Source: Comamonadaceae bacterium
Lineage (GTDB): Bacteria > Pseudomonadota > Gammaproteobacteria > Burkholderiales > Burkholderiaceae_C
Assembly: GCA_947443645.1 (NCBI GenBank)
Contig: CANEXF010000018.1
Coordinates: forward strand, 1-49,752
Length of the DNA stretch: 49,752 bases
Direction of reading: 5' to 3'
Shown here: piece after piece, positions 33,873 to 42,545 of the stretch
Numbering within the stretch: the stretch's first letter is position 1
How the letters are laid out: each line of letters starts with the position of its first letter
Position numbers and translations under genes: made by a program
The notes under the pieces: generated by a model
Told to the model about the DNA's origin: nothing
Databases searched by the model: none
What the model saw: the letters and a program-made list of their open reading frames with translations, nothing else

Positions 33873-35249
33873 ATGCAGACTTTCGACTTTGACCTTTTTG
33901 TGATCGGTGGCGGCAGCGGCGGCGTGCGCGCGGCACGCATGTCTGCCCAGCGCGGCGCCCGCGTCGGCCTGGCCGAAGTCGCCGACATGGGAGGTACCTG
34001 CGTTAACGTCGGCTGCATTCCCAAAAAGCTCTACAGCTACGCCGCCCACTATGCCGAAGCGTTTGAGGAATCCCATGGTTTTGGCTGGGTCGGCAAGGCG
34101 CCCAGCCTGGACTGGGACCTCCTCAAGGCTAACCGGGCCAAGGAAATCTCACGCCTGAACGGCATTTATGTGCAATTGCTGGACAGTGCCGGTGTCAAGA
34201 TCATCAAGGGCTGGGCGCGTCTGATCGACGCCCACACGGTAGAGGTCGGCAAGCACCGCTTCAGCGCCAGGCATATCCTGATTTCCACTGGCGGCACTGC
34301 CTCGGTGCCCGCCGTGCCAGGCCACGAACATGTGCTGACATCGGACCACATGTTTGACCTGAGTCCCTTTCCCAAACGCCTGCTGGTGGTGGGCGGCGGC
34401 TACATTGCCTGCGAGTTCGCCTCCATATTCAACGGCCTGGGCGCCCAGGTCACGCAAATCCATCGCGGCGAAAAGCTGCTGACGGGTTTTGACGAGGATG
34501 TACGCAGCTTTATTGCCAGCGAAATGCGCAAGACCGGCGTTCAGCTGCAGCTGGGCACGCAGGTTGAAGCCATCAGCCAGACCAGCCACGGCCTGCAGGT
34601 GACGCTCAAGGGCGGCGCTGAAGCCGTCACGGTCGACGCCGTGCTGTACGCCACCGGCCGCGTTCCCAACACCAACGGACTGGGGCTGGAGGCGGCAGGC
34701 GTTGCTGTCAATGCTGGCGGCGCCATTCAGGTCAACGAGCACTACCAGACCTCGGTGGCCTCGATCTACGCGCTGGGCGACGTGACGGCGCGAATCCAGC
34801 TCACGCCGGTCGCACTGGGCGAGGCCATGGTGGTGGTCGACCAGCTGTTTGGCCCGGCCGCGGGCAAGAAGCCGCGCAGCATGAGCTACGACTTCATTGC
34901 GACAGCGGTATTCACCCATCCCAATATCGGCACCGTCGGCTATTCGGAAGCCGCAGCCCGGGAAAAGTTCGACAGCATCAGCGTCTACCGCAGCGACTTC
35001 AAGGCGCTCAAGCACACACTGAGCGGCAGCACGGAGCGCACATTGATGAAGCTGCTGGTGGACGACGCCACCGACCGTGTGGTGGGCCTGCACATGGTGG
35101 GCGCGGATGCAGGTGAAATTGTGCAGGGTTTCGCGGTTGCGATGAAGGCTGGCGCAACCAAGGCGGTTTTCGACAGCACAATTGGCATTCACCCCACGGC
35201 GGCCGAAGAGTTCGTGACCATGCGCGAACCCGTGAAGCAAGCCGGTTAA
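33873..35249 (+). CDS. gor: Glutathione-disulfide reductase
   Basis: A 458-residue NADPH-dependent flavoprotein that keeps glutathione reduced in the cytosol. It has the FAD loop FVIGGGSGGVRAARM at residues 9-23, the redox-active disulfide in GTCVNVGCIPKK (Cys43, Cys48), the NADPH-binding loop VVGGGYIACEFASIFNGLG, the second FAD motif IYALGDVTARIQLTPVA and the C-terminal catalytic His in IGIHPTAAEEF. The ATG at 33873 has an AGGAA ribosome-binding site; the frame opens further upstream but without one. It lies 25 bp before amn on the same strand, so the two are probably cotranscribed. A trypanothione- or mycothione-reductase identity is unlikely in this lineage. Confidence 0.96.
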   Translation: MQTFDFDLFVIGGGSGGVRAARMSAQRGARVGLAEVADMGGTCVNVGCIPKKLYSYAAHYAEAFEESHGFGWVGKAPSLDWDLLKANRAKEISRLNGIYVQLLDSAGVKIIKGWARLIDAHTVEVGKHRFSARHILISTGGTASVPAVPGHEHVLTSDHMFDLSPFPKRLLVVGGGYIACEFASIFNGLGAQVTQIHRGEKLLTGFDEDVRSFIASEMRKTGVQLQLGTQVEAISQTSHGLQVTLKGGAEAVTVDAVLYATGRVPNTNGLGLEAAGVAVNAGGAIQVNEHYQTSVASIYALGDVTARIQLTPVALGEAMVVVDQLFGPAAGKKPRSMSYDFIATAVFTHPNIGTVGYSEAAAREKFDSISVYRSDFKALKHTLSGSTERTLMKLLVDDATDRVVGLHMVGADAGEIVQGFAVAMKAGATKAVFDSTIGIHPTAAEEFVTMREPVKQAG

Positions 35250-35274
35250 CAGACTACTGCAAACCCGAGAATTC

Positions 35275-36777
35275 ATGCCCATGCCCTACCTGCCAAGCTT
35301 TATCGCTCCAAGCCGCTACCTCGATGCCGCCGCCGCCCTGGCCCAGGTGCGCGCCATTTACGACCAGCAGATTGCGCATCTGCGCAGCGCCATGCAGCGC
35401 TACGTGGCCGGTGAGGCCCTGCCCGGCCACGTGCGCGCCTGCTATCCCTTTGTGCGCATACACACCGACACCGTGGCGCGCGTGGCCGCCATGCCAGACA
35501 GCCCGCAGCTGAGTTACGGCTTTGTAGCCGGGCCAGGCCGCTTTGAAACCACGCTGACGCGGCCCGACCTGTATGGCGAGTACTACCTTGAGCAGTTCCG
35601 GCTGCTGCTGCAAAACCATGGCGTGGAGCTCGAAGTCGGCACCAGCACCCAGCCTATTCCCGTGCACTTCTCATTTGCCGAGCATGACCATATTGAAGGC
35701 AACCTGGACCTGGCCAGACGCACGCTGATGCGCGATGTGTTTGACCTGCCAGACCTCGCGGCCATGGACGACGGGATTGCCAACGGCACCTTTGAAGCCA
35801 AGGCCGGCGAGCCGCAACCGCTGTCGCTGTTTACCGCCGCGCGCGTGGACTACTCGCTGCAGCGCCTGCGCCACTACACCGGCACCTCACCCGACTGGTT
35901 CCAGAACTTTGTACTGTTCACCAACTACCAGTTTTATATTGACGAGTTTGTGCGGCTGGGGCACGCGGCCATGGCCGACCCCGACAGCGAGTACAGCTGC
36001 TTTGTGGAGCCCGGCAATGTGGTGACGCGCCGCGTGGGATCGCCCGCGCAGGCGCCAGACGCCTTGGGCGTGCCGCCGCCACGCCTGCCGCAAATGCCGG
36101 CCTACCACCTGATGCGGGCCGACCGCAGCGGCATCACCATGGTCAACATTGGCGTCGGTCCGGCGAATGCCAAAAACATCACCGACCACATTGCCGTGCT
36201 GCGCCCGCATGCCTGGGTCATGCTGGGCCACTGCGCGGGATTGCGCAACACCCAGCAGCTGGGCGACTACGTGCTGGCCCATGGCTATGTACGCGAAGAC
36301 CATGTGCTGGACGAGGAACTGCCGCTGTGGGTGCCGATACCGGCGCTGGCCGAAATCCAGAAAGCGCTGGAGCAGGCAGTTGAAGACGTGACCCACCTGA
36401 AAGGCCCAGAACTCAAGCGCATCATGCGTACGGGCACCGTGGCCTCCACTGACAACCGCAACTGGGAACTGCTGCCGGGCAACCAGCCGCAGCGCCGTTT
36501 CAGTCAAAGCCGGGCGATTGCGCTGGACATGGAAAGTGCCACCATCGCGGCCAACGGCTTTCGTTTTCGCGTGCCCTATGGCACCTTGCTGTGCGTGAGC
36601 GACAAACCGCTGCACGGCGAAATCAAGCTGCCCGGCATGGCCAACCACTTTTACCGCGAGCGGGTGGACCAGCATTTACGCATAGGCATTCGCGCCATCG
36701 AGCTGCTGCGTGCCGAAGGCATCAGTGAGCTGCACAGTCGCAAGCTGCGCAGCTTCTCGGAAGTGGCGTTTCAGTAA
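35275..36777 (+). CDS. amn: AMP nucleosidase
   Basis: A 500-residue cytosolic enzyme that hydrolyses AMP to adenine and ribose 5-phosphate, balancing adenylate pools. The N-terminal half is the Amn-specific regulatory domain. The C-terminal half has the nucleoside phosphorylase fold with MVNIGVGPANAKNITDHIAV, SRAIALDMESATIAANGFRF (catalytic-type Glu) and VSDKPLHGEIKLPGMA. The length fits bacterial Amn (480-500). A second in-frame ATG at 35281 is an equally possible start. It follows gor by 25 bp and ends 28 bp from the convergent purT stop. The pairing with purT, another purine gene, could be chance, since the genes are on opposite strands. Confidence 0.95.
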   Translation: MPMPYLPSFIAPSRYLDAAAALAQVRAIYDQQIAHLRSAMQRYVAGEALPGHVRACYPFVRIHTDTVARVAAMPDSPQLSYGFVAGPGRFETTLTRPDLYGEYYLEQFRLLLQNHGVELEVGTSTQPIPVHFSFAEHDHIEGNLDLARRTLMRDVFDLPDLAAMDDGIANGTFEAKAGEPQPLSLFTAARVDYSLQRLRHYTGTSPDWFQNFVLFTNYQFYIDEFVRLGHAAMADPDSEYSCFVEPGNVVTRRVGSPAQAPDALGVPPPRLPQMPAYHLMRADRSGITMVNIGVGPANAKNITDHIAVLRPHAWVMLGHCAGLRNTQQLGDYVLAHGYVREDHVLDEELPLWVPIPALAEIQKALEQAVEDVTHLKGPELKRIMRTGTVASTDNRNWELLPGNQPQRRFSQSRAIALDMESATIAANGFRFRVPYGTLLCVSDKPLHGEIKLPGMANHFYRERVDQHLRIGIRAIELLRAEGISELHSRKLRSFSEVAFQ

Positions 36778-36804
36778 ACCCGGCCGAAGTTTCATTCGAG
36801 CGAT

Positions 36805-38007
36805 TCAAGCCGCACGCGGCCTGACAAGGGCTGCTGCCTTCTTGGCATTGACACGTGCGACTTCTACATCAGCATCAAAAGCCAAGGCCACGCCCATGCG
36901 GCGTTTGACAAAACTCTCGGGCTTGCCGAACAGGCGGATGTCGGTATTGGGCACACCCAGCGCCTGGGCGACACCGTCAAAGACGATGCCCATGGCGTCC
37001 ACGCCACCGTAAATCACGGCGCTGGCACCCGGGCTTCTGAGCGCGGTGTTCACGGGCAGGCCGAGGATGGCGCGCGCATGCAGTTCAAACTGGGTCTGCA
37101 CCTGCGTACACATGGTCACCATGCCGGTGTCGTGCGGCCGCGGGCTGACTTCGCTGAACCACACCTCGTCGCCCTTGACAAACAACTCCACGCCAAAAAC
37201 GCCCTGCCCGCCCAGGTTGTCCGTGACGGCCTTGGCGATGTCCCGGCTTTTTTGCATGGCCGCCTCGCGCATCGGATGCGGCTGCCAGCTTTCCACGTAA
37301 TCGCCGCTGACCTGGATGTGGCCAATCGGCTCGCAAAAATGGGTTTCGACCTGGCCGTCCGCACCGAGTGCGCGCACCGTCAGTTGGGTGATTTCATAGT
37401 CAAAATCAATAAAGCCCTCAACAATCACGCGGCCGTGGCTCACGCGGCCGCCAGCCATGGCATGGTCCCAGGCAGCTTTGACGTCAGCGGGACCGGCAAT
37501 CTTGCTCTGGCCCTTGCCGGACGAACTCATCACGGGCTTGACGACGCAGGGGTAACCGATTTTGCTGTCAATCGCGGTTTGCAGCTCGGCCAGGGAGTCA
37601 CAAAAAACATAAGGGCTGGTGGACAGACCCAGTGTTTCGGCCGCCAGACGGCGAATGCCTTCTCTGTCCATGGTCAGCCGCGCTGCGCGGGCCGTGGGGA
37701 TCACGCGCGCTATGCCCGCCGTTTCCAGCTCTTCGAGCATGGCGGTGGCGATGGCTTCAATTTCCGGCACGACCAGATGCGGCCGTTCTTTTTCAATCAG
37801 GCTTTTAAGCTGCGCCGGATCGCTCATGGTGATGGTGCACGCGTGGTGGGCCACTTGCTGGCCAGGCGCGTTCTCGTAGCGGTCCACGGCGATGGTCTCC
37901 ACACCCAGGCGCTGCAGCGCAATCAACACCTCTTTGCCCAGCTCGCCAGAGCCTAGCAGCATGACTTTGGTTGCGTTAGGAGACAGGGGGGTACCGAAAG
38001 TCGTCAT
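36805..38007 (-). CDS. purT: Formate-dependent phosphoribosylglycinamide formyltransferase
   Basis: A 400-residue ATP-grasp enzyme that makes formyl-GAR from GAR, formate and ATP in de novo purine synthesis, in parallel with the folate-dependent PurN. It has the N-terminal [19 protein letters not shown] and [15 protein letters not shown] segments, the ATP-grasp lid region [15 protein letters not shown], the EFFV-like metal-binding block [20 protein letters not shown] and the C-terminal GRRMGVAL-type block (here [10 protein letters not shown]). The length matches PurT (about 390-400). It is convergent with amn and divergent from the NodIJ-type exporter. The start at 38007 gives the normal N-terminus. 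Confidence 0.96.
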   Translation of the reverse strand: MTTFGTPLSPNATKVMLLGSGELGKEVLIALQRLGVETIAVDRYENAPGQQVAHHACTITMSDPAQLKSLIEKERPHLVVPEIEAIATAMLEELETAGIARVIPTARAARLTMDREGIRRLAAETLGLSTSPYVFCDSLAELQTAIDSKIGYPCVVKPVMSSSGKGQSKIAGPADVKAAWDHAMAGGRVSHGRVIVEGFIDFDYEITQLTVRALGADGQVETHFCEPIGHIQVSGDYVESWQPHPMREAAMQKSRDIAKAVTDNLGGQGVFGVELFVKGDEVWFSEVSPRPHDTGMVTMCTQVQTQFELHARAILGLPVNTALRSPGASAVIYGGVDAMGIVFDGVAQALGVPNTDIRLFGKPESFVKRRMGVALAFDADVEVARVNAKKAAALVRPRAA

Positions 38008-38096
38008 GAAATGCCTAAATAAATAAGGTGAAAAAGCGCCAAGCCCTGAAATTTACCGCAACTCGCGGGCGTATTTGAGCAATGCACAATAGCAGC

Positions 38097-39056
38097 ATGA
38101 ATCCAGCCCTCAGTTCACCGATTTTTTCCGTCCAGGGTCTGAGCAAAAGCTATGGCAGCAGCATTGTCGTCAATGACCTGTCATTTGATATCGCCCCGGG
38201 CGAATGCCTGGGCGTGATTGGCCCCAACGGCGCAGGCAAAACCACCACCATACGCATGTGCCTGGGCCTGACCGCGCCAGACACCGGCAGCATTTCGTAT
38301 TTTCCGGCGCCCGGCACGGCCGGGCCGGCGCTCAACATGCCGCAGGATGCGCTGGCCATCAAGGAACGCCTGGGCATCGTCAGCCAGTTCGACAGCCTGG
38401 ACCCTGACTTCTCATGCGCCGAAAACTTGCTGGTATTTGGCCGTTATTTCGGCATGAAGGACGCGCTGATCGAGGAAAGAATCCCCAAGCTGCTGGAGTT
38501 TGCAGCCCTCACGCACAAGGCTGACGCCAAGCTCAGCGAGCTGTCTGGCGGCATGAAGCGGCGTTTGAGCCTGGCGCGCGCACTGGTCAACGACCCGCAG
38601 CTGCTGCTGCTCGACGAACCCACCACAGGCCTGGACCCACAAGCCAGGCATTTGATGTGGGAGCGCCTGCAACGGCTGCTGCAGCAAGGAAAATCGATTT
38701 TGCTCACGACCCATTTCATGGACGAGGCCGAGCGCCTGTGCAACCGCCTGCTGGTGCTGGACCACGGCAAGAAAATGACCGAAGGCACACCGCACCAGCT
38801 GATCGCCGACCACCTGGAGCCCGATGTGGTCGAGGTCTATGGCGCCGGGGCGCTGGCCCTGGCCGACTCCGCGCTCAAGCACATGGCGGCACGCACGGAA
38901 ATCAGTGGCGAGACGGTTTTTTTCTACACGCAGGACGCCAAGCCGCTGCTGACCGCATTGAACGACTACCCGCTGCTGCGCACCCTGCACCGCCCGGCCA
39001 ACCTGGAGGATTTGTTCCTCAAGCTGACCGGCCGGCAAATCAGGGAGGGCGCATGA
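38097..39056 (+). CDS. nodI: ABC-2 type exporter ATP-binding protein, NodI-like
   Basis: A 319-residue ATPase of the drug/polysaccharide-exporter class. Walker A is IGPNGAGKTTTIRM, the signature is LSGGMKRRLSLARAL, Walker B is LLLLDEPTTGLDP and the switch His is in LLTTHFMDEAERL. A C-terminal extension after residue 235 is typical of this class. It lies in overlap (ATGA) with the permease gene. The name NodI is customary for such pairs in Burkholderiales; here no nodulation genes are near, so the substrate is unknown. An in-frame ATG at 38082 is a possible earlier start. It is divergent from purT across about 90 bp. Confidence 0.88.
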   Translation: MNPALSSPIFSVQGLSKSYGSSIVVNDLSFDIAPGECLGVIGPNGAGKTTTIRMCLGLTAPDTGSISYFPAPGTAGPALNMPQDALAIKERLGIVSQFDSLDPDFSCAENLLVFGRYFGMKDALIEERIPKLLEFAALTHKADAKLSELSGGMKRRLSLARALVNDPQLLLLDEPTTGLDPQARHLMWERLQRLLQQGKSILLTTHFMDEAERLCNRLLVLDHGKKMTEGTPHQLIADHLEPDVVEVYGAGALALADSALKHMAARTEISGETVFFYTQDAKPLLTALNDYPLLRTLHRPANLEDLFLKLTGRQIREGA

Positions 39057-39871
39057 TGAGCCGCATGCAAAACACCTGGATCGCGCTGATGCGCACGCCG
39101 CAAATCAGCCTGCGCTGGCTGCCCGTCTTCAGACGCAACCTGCTGGTCTGGCGCAAGCTGGCCCTTCCGAGCCTGGTGGGCAACATCGCCGAGCCGCTGA
39201 TCACGCTGGTGGCCTTTGGCTATGGGCTGGGGGCGCTGGTCGGGCCGCTGCAACTGCATGGTGCTACCGTGCCCTACATCCTGTTTCTGGCCAGTGGCTC
39301 GATCTGCATGAGCGCCATGAACGCGGCGTCCTTCGAGGCGCTGTATTCGGCCTTCTCGCGCATGCAGGTGCAGCGCACCTGGGACGGCATCATGAATGCG
39401 CCGGTGCGGCTTGATGACGTGGTGTTTGCAGAAATGCTCTGGGCCGCCTTCAAGTCACTGTTCACGACCACGGTGATCCTGCTGGTGATGCTGGCCCTGG
39501 GCATCAGCCACAGCCCCATGCTGCTGCTGGCCTGGCCCCTGCTGGGGCTGGTGGGTATCACCTTTGCCAGCATTGCGCTGATCTTCAACGCACTGGCCAA
39601 AGGCTATGATTTTTTCACCTACTACTTCACGCTGTTTCTCACGCCCACCATGTTTTTAAGTGGCGTGTTTTTTCCGCGTGAGCAGTTGCCCGGCGTGATG
39701 CGCGTGATCTCGGACTGGTTGCCGCTGACCGCTGCCGTTGAGCTGATTCGCCCGCTGTTTCTTGGCCAGTGGCCGACGCATGGACTGCAGAACCTGGCGC
39801 TGCTGCTGGGCTACGCGGTGGCCGGCTTCTGGCTGGCGCTGGCGTTGACGCGCAAACGATTCCGCAACTGA
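39053..39871 (+). CDS. nodJ: ABC-2 type exporter permease, NodJ-like
   Basis: A 272-residue inner-membrane protein with about six hydrophobic segments and the ABC-2 permease layout. A short cytoplasmic N-terminus (RRNLLVWRKLALPSLVGN) is followed by helix pairs, with TMFLSGVFFPREQLPGVMR near residue 200 as the hallmark of this family. The ATG at 39053 overlaps the NodI-like stop codon by 4 bp, which fixes the start. The frame is open upstream as well, but that part is inside the ATPase gene and is not coding. Together the two form an exporter whose substrate is not visible from sequence. The next gene starts 12 bp downstream. Confidence 0.88.
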   Translation: MMSRMQNTWIALMRTPQISLRWLPVFRRNLLVWRKLALPSLVGNIAEPLITLVAFGYGLGALVGPLQLHGATVPYILFLASGSICMSAMNAASFEALYSAFSRMQVQRTWDGIMNAPVRLDDVVFAEMLWAAFKSLFTTTVILLVMLALGISHSPMLLLAWPLLGLVGITFASIALIFNALAKGYDFFTYYFTLFLTPTMFLSGVFFPREQLPGVMRVISDWLPLTAAVELIRPLFLGQWPTHGLQNLALLLGYAVAGFWLALALTRKRFRN

Positions 39872-39883
39872 GGCAGGCCCTGC

Positions 39884-40255
39884 ATGAACAAATTAAGCGC
39901 AGACGCGCTCAAACAGATCAGCCAGGAGGCCAAGCCACAGGTGTGCGCTTGCGCGCTGGGCGCTTGCAAGGGCTGGGAAAGCTTTACCGAAGACCGCTGG
40001 CCTAAAGCGCAGATGCGTGCGCTGGGCAGCTTGCGCGACCCGGATGAATACAGCCCGACGCAGGAAGAGTTTCACCCGGACGGCACCCGCTACGCCTCGC
40101 CGGACGCGCCGATTGCCGTCAATTTCTTTCCTTGCAACGTCAGTGATGTCTACGCCTGCGACAGCTGCCACAAAGTCTTGTTGCGCTACACCGAGTTCGG
40201 TGGTTATTACGTTGACCACCGGGTGCGGGAAGTCGACCCGGCCCTGGTGGTCTGA
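39884..40255 (+). CDS. Cys-rich 123-residue protein of unknown function
   Basis: I do not recognise the family. The product is soluble, without signal peptide or membrane segment. It carries a CACALGAC block (Cys21, Cys23, Cys28) and later FFPCN (Cys84) and YACDSCHKVLLRYTEFGGYY (Cys92, Cys95), a spacing suited to binding zinc or an iron-sulfur group. The C-terminal YVDHRVREVDPALVV suggests a beta-rich end. The ATG at 39884 follows an AGGCAGG ribosome-binding site, 12 bp after the exporter permease gene, so it is probably cotranscribed with nodIJ. It converges with the methyltransferase gene. A metal-binding accessory role is inference. Confidence 0.75.
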   Translation: MNKLSADALKQISQEAKPQVCACALGACKGWESFTEDRWPKAQMRALGSLRDPDEYSPTQEEFHPDGTRYASPDAPIAVNFFPCNVSDVYACDSCHKVLLRYTEFGGYYVDHRVREVDPALVV

Positions 40256-40276
40256 GCGCCGCAGTTTCGCCGGGCC

Positions 40277-41197
40277 TTAGTCGCCTGTGCAGGCAAAGCG
40301 CGAACTCAGCTCAGCGAGCCCCAATTGGTCCAACACCTGCTGCAAGCGCTCTTGCGCTGCGCGGGTTTTTGCCGGACTGGGCTGGGCCGGCCGGCTCGCC
40401 AGAATCAACTCGTTCTTCATCGAATGCTCCCACCCCACGAGCTCCGTCACGGTGACCTGGTAGCCATTGGCTTCGAGCTGCAGGCAGCGCAGCACATTGG
40501 TGATCTGGCTGCCAAATTCACGGGTGTGCAAGGGATGGCGCCAAAGCTCGGCCAGCGGTGTCCTGGCCATATTCAGCGCCTTGCTTTTCTTCAGCACGGC
40601 CGCAACCTCGGCCTGACAGCACGGCACCAGCACCATGTGACGGGCCTGTTTGGCCAAGCCAAACGCAATCGCATCGTCCGTCGCGGTGTCGCAGGCGTGC
40701 AGCGCGGTGACGATGTCAATACGCGCAGGCAAGTCGGGCGAAGTTGTCGCCTGCTGAACCGACAGGTTTAAAAACGACATACGCTCAAAGCCCAGGCGCT
40801 CGGCCAGCGCGCGCGACTTCTCAACCAGTTCGGCACGGGTTTCTATGCCGTAGATATGGCCGGCGGCTTTTTCACCGCGGTGCGCCACATTGAAAAACAG
40901 GTCATACAGGATGAAGCCCAGATAAGACTTGCCCGCGCCATGGTCGGCCAGCGTGAAAGCCGTCTGGCCGGCAGAGACCTCATTGAGCAATGGCTCTATG
41001 AACTGGTACAGGTGGTAGACCTGCTTGAGTTTGCGCCGGGTGTCCTGGTTGAGCTTGCCTTCCCGCGTGAGGATGTGCAGCTCCTTGAGCAGTTCAATCG
41101 ACTGGCCGGGACGAATTTCTTCAATCGACTGATCCGGCTTGGCAAGCGCGGCATGACGCACTGGCTTGCCGGCCGCGGGGGTAGGAATTTTTTGCAT
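40277..41197 (-). CDS. Class I SAM-dependent methyltransferase (Methyltransf_32-like)
   Basis: A 306-residue protein with a Rossmann-type methyltransferase core. The SAM loop is LADHGAGKSYLGFILYDLFF near residue 84, an acidic motif TALHACDTATDDAIAFGLA follows near 167, and a CC motif VPCCQAEVA lies near 193. The D-G-G-K, LHACD and PCCQ set fits the Methyltransf_32 family, whose substrates are mostly undefined. The first 70 residues are a helical N-terminal extension. The substrate (RNA, protein or small molecule) cannot be read here. It converges with the Cys-rich gene, and the start at 41197 is the first in the conserved frame. Confidence 0.85.
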   Translation of the reverse strand: MQKIPTPAAGKPVRHAALAKPDQSIEEIRPGQSIELLKELHILTREGKLNQDTRRKLKQVYHLYQFIEPLLNEVSAGQTAFTLADHGAGKSYLGFILYDLFFNVAHRGEKAAGHIYGIETRAELVEKSRALAERLGFERMSFLNLSVQQATTSPDLPARIDIVTALHACDTATDDAIAFGLAKQARHMVLVPCCQAEVAAVLKKSKALNMARTPLAELWRHPLHTREFGSQITNVLRCLQLEANGYQVTVTELVGWEHSMKNELILASRPAQPSPAKTRAAQERLQQVLDQLGLAELSSRFACTGD

Positions 41198-41271
41198 GAG
41201 TGCCCAGTTTAGTGCGCAGCCATTGGCGCGCGACTGACGCGCACCTGAGTGAGTTGCTCAAACGCCTTCTT

Positions 41272-41300
41272 TACTCCTTTTTTTATAGCTGCTTGCACCA
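41272..41300 (+). repeat. Dispersed short repeat, family A, copy 5 (degenerate)
   Basis: CTCCTTTTTTTATAGCTGCT, followed by TGCACC, keeps only the T-rich spacer and the TAGCTGCT core. It is the weakest copy of the family and lies between the methyltransferase gene and srkA. Confidence 0.5.
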
Positions 41301-41372
41301 GTCAAACGGTCATTCCAGGCACTTTTTATATAAAACTTCGGGCGCAAGCGCGATTCCAACGACAATTGGCGC

Positions 41373-42422
41373 ATGACTGAAAAACAAGCGCCAGACGAGC
41401 TCCGCCAGGTGATGCACGCCTACGAAAAGCTCACCCCTGATGTGGTGCTCGACGCGCTGGCCAGCGTTGGCCTGTATGGCGATGGCCGCCTGATGGCGCT
41501 GTCGAGCTATGAGAACCGTGTCTACCAGGTGCACCTGGAAAACACTGTCGGCGAGGCCGAGTCGGCCGGCGACATCGTGGTGGTCAAGTTTTACCGGCCT
41601 GACCGCTGGACCGAGACGCAGATCATTGAAGAGCACGCATTTGCCGCCGAACTGATGGCGGCGGAAATCCCGGTCGTAGGCGCGCTGGAGCTGCAAGGGC
41701 GGACCTTGAACCACTTTGGCGGCTTCAGCTTCAGCGTCTCGCCCAGTCGCGGCGGCAGGCGGCCCGAGCTGGACAACATGGAAGTGCTCGAATGGATAGG
41801 CCGCTTTCTCGCGCGTATCCATGCCGTGGGCAGCGCCAGCCAGTTCAAGCACCGCCCGGCGCTCAACCTGCAAACCTTTGGCTACGCCTCGCGCGACATC
41901 CTGCTAGCAGGCAACTACTTGCCACTGGACATGGAGTCGCGCTGGCGCAAGGCCTTCGAGGACGCCATGCAGACGGCCCAGGCCGTGTTTGAAAGCGTTG
42001 GCGATGTGAAGCAACTGCGCCTGCACGGCGACTGCCACCCCGGCAACATCCTGTGGACACCTGAAGGCCTGCCAGGAGCAGGCCCGCATTTTGTGGACCT
42101 CGACGATGCCCGCTCGGGCCCGGCGGTGCAAGACCTCTGGATGCTGATGTCGGGCGACCGTGCGCAATGCACGCGCCAGCTGGGCGCGCTGGTCGACGGC
42201 TACGAAGAGTTCCGGGAGTTTGACCGGCGTGAACTGGCGCTGATAGAGCCGCTACGCACGCTGCGGCTGGTGCACTACAGCGCCTGGCTCGCGCAGCGCT
42301 GGCACGACCCGATCTTTCCGATCAACTTTCCGTGGTTTGGCTCCAGCGACTACTGGAAAGGCCAGGTCGACATGCTGGAAGAGCAAAACGAAGCGATGCA
42401 GGAAGCGCCGCTTGTGGTCTAG
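41373..42422 (+). CDS. srkA: Serine/threonine protein kinase, stress response kinase A
   Basis: A 349-residue kinase of the SrkA/YihE (RdoA) family, structurally of the aminoglycoside-phosphotransferase type. It has the N-terminal ALSSYENRVYQV segment, the catalytic loop LHGDCHPGNILW near residue 215, the metal-binding FVDLDDARSGPAVQDLWML near 237 and the C-terminal WFGSSDYWKGQ block. In Escherichia coli this kinase counters the MazEF-linked death pathway and helps survival after oxidative and envelope stress. The ATG at 41373 gives the standard length. No DsbA gene, its usual enterobacterial neighbour, is present. A hairpin-bearing family A repeat follows the gene. Confidence 0.92.
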   Translation: MTEKQAPDELRQVMHAYEKLTPDVVLDALASVGLYGDGRLMALSSYENRVYQVHLENTVGEAESAGDIVVVKFYRPDRWTETQIIEEHAFAAELMAAEIPVVGALELQGRTLNHFGGFSFSVSPSRGGRRPELDNMEVLEWIGRFLARIHAVGSASQFKHRPALNLQTFGYASRDILLAGNYLPLDMESRWRKAFEDAMQTAQAVFESVGDVKQLRLHGDCHPGNILWTPEGLPGAGPHFVDLDDARSGPAVQDLWMLMSGDRAQCTRQLGALVDGYEEFREFDRRELALIEPLRTLRLVHYSAWLAQRWHDPIFPINFPWFGSSDYWKGQVDMLEEQNEAMQEAPLVV

Positions 42423-42493
42423 CAAGCCGATTCGCCCGTGACAAATGCGTTAAATGGCCCTGAATGGCCGCTTTTTATGCGTTAAATCGGCCT

Positions 42494-42538
42494 GTAGCGC
42501 CCGGACGACGGGCGCTACCAGCTACGAAATAAATAGCA
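42494..42538 (-). repeat. Dispersed short repeat, family A, copy 6, with perfect hairpin
   Basis: On the minus strand it reads TGCTATTTATTTCGTAGCTG and then AGCGCCCGTCG, as in copy 4. The left end is a perfect 10-bp inverted repeat, GTAGCGCCCG/CGGGCGCTAC with a 5-nt loop (42494-42518). It lies between the convergent srkA and FAH-family genes and may act as a bidirectional transcription stop. Confidence 0.75.
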
Positions 42539-42545
42539 TCAAGCC

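Noticed and set aside
34149..35282. A 377-codon minus-strand frame antisense to gor
   Set aside because: It is a mirror frame of glutathione reductase, with no start signal and no homology cue.
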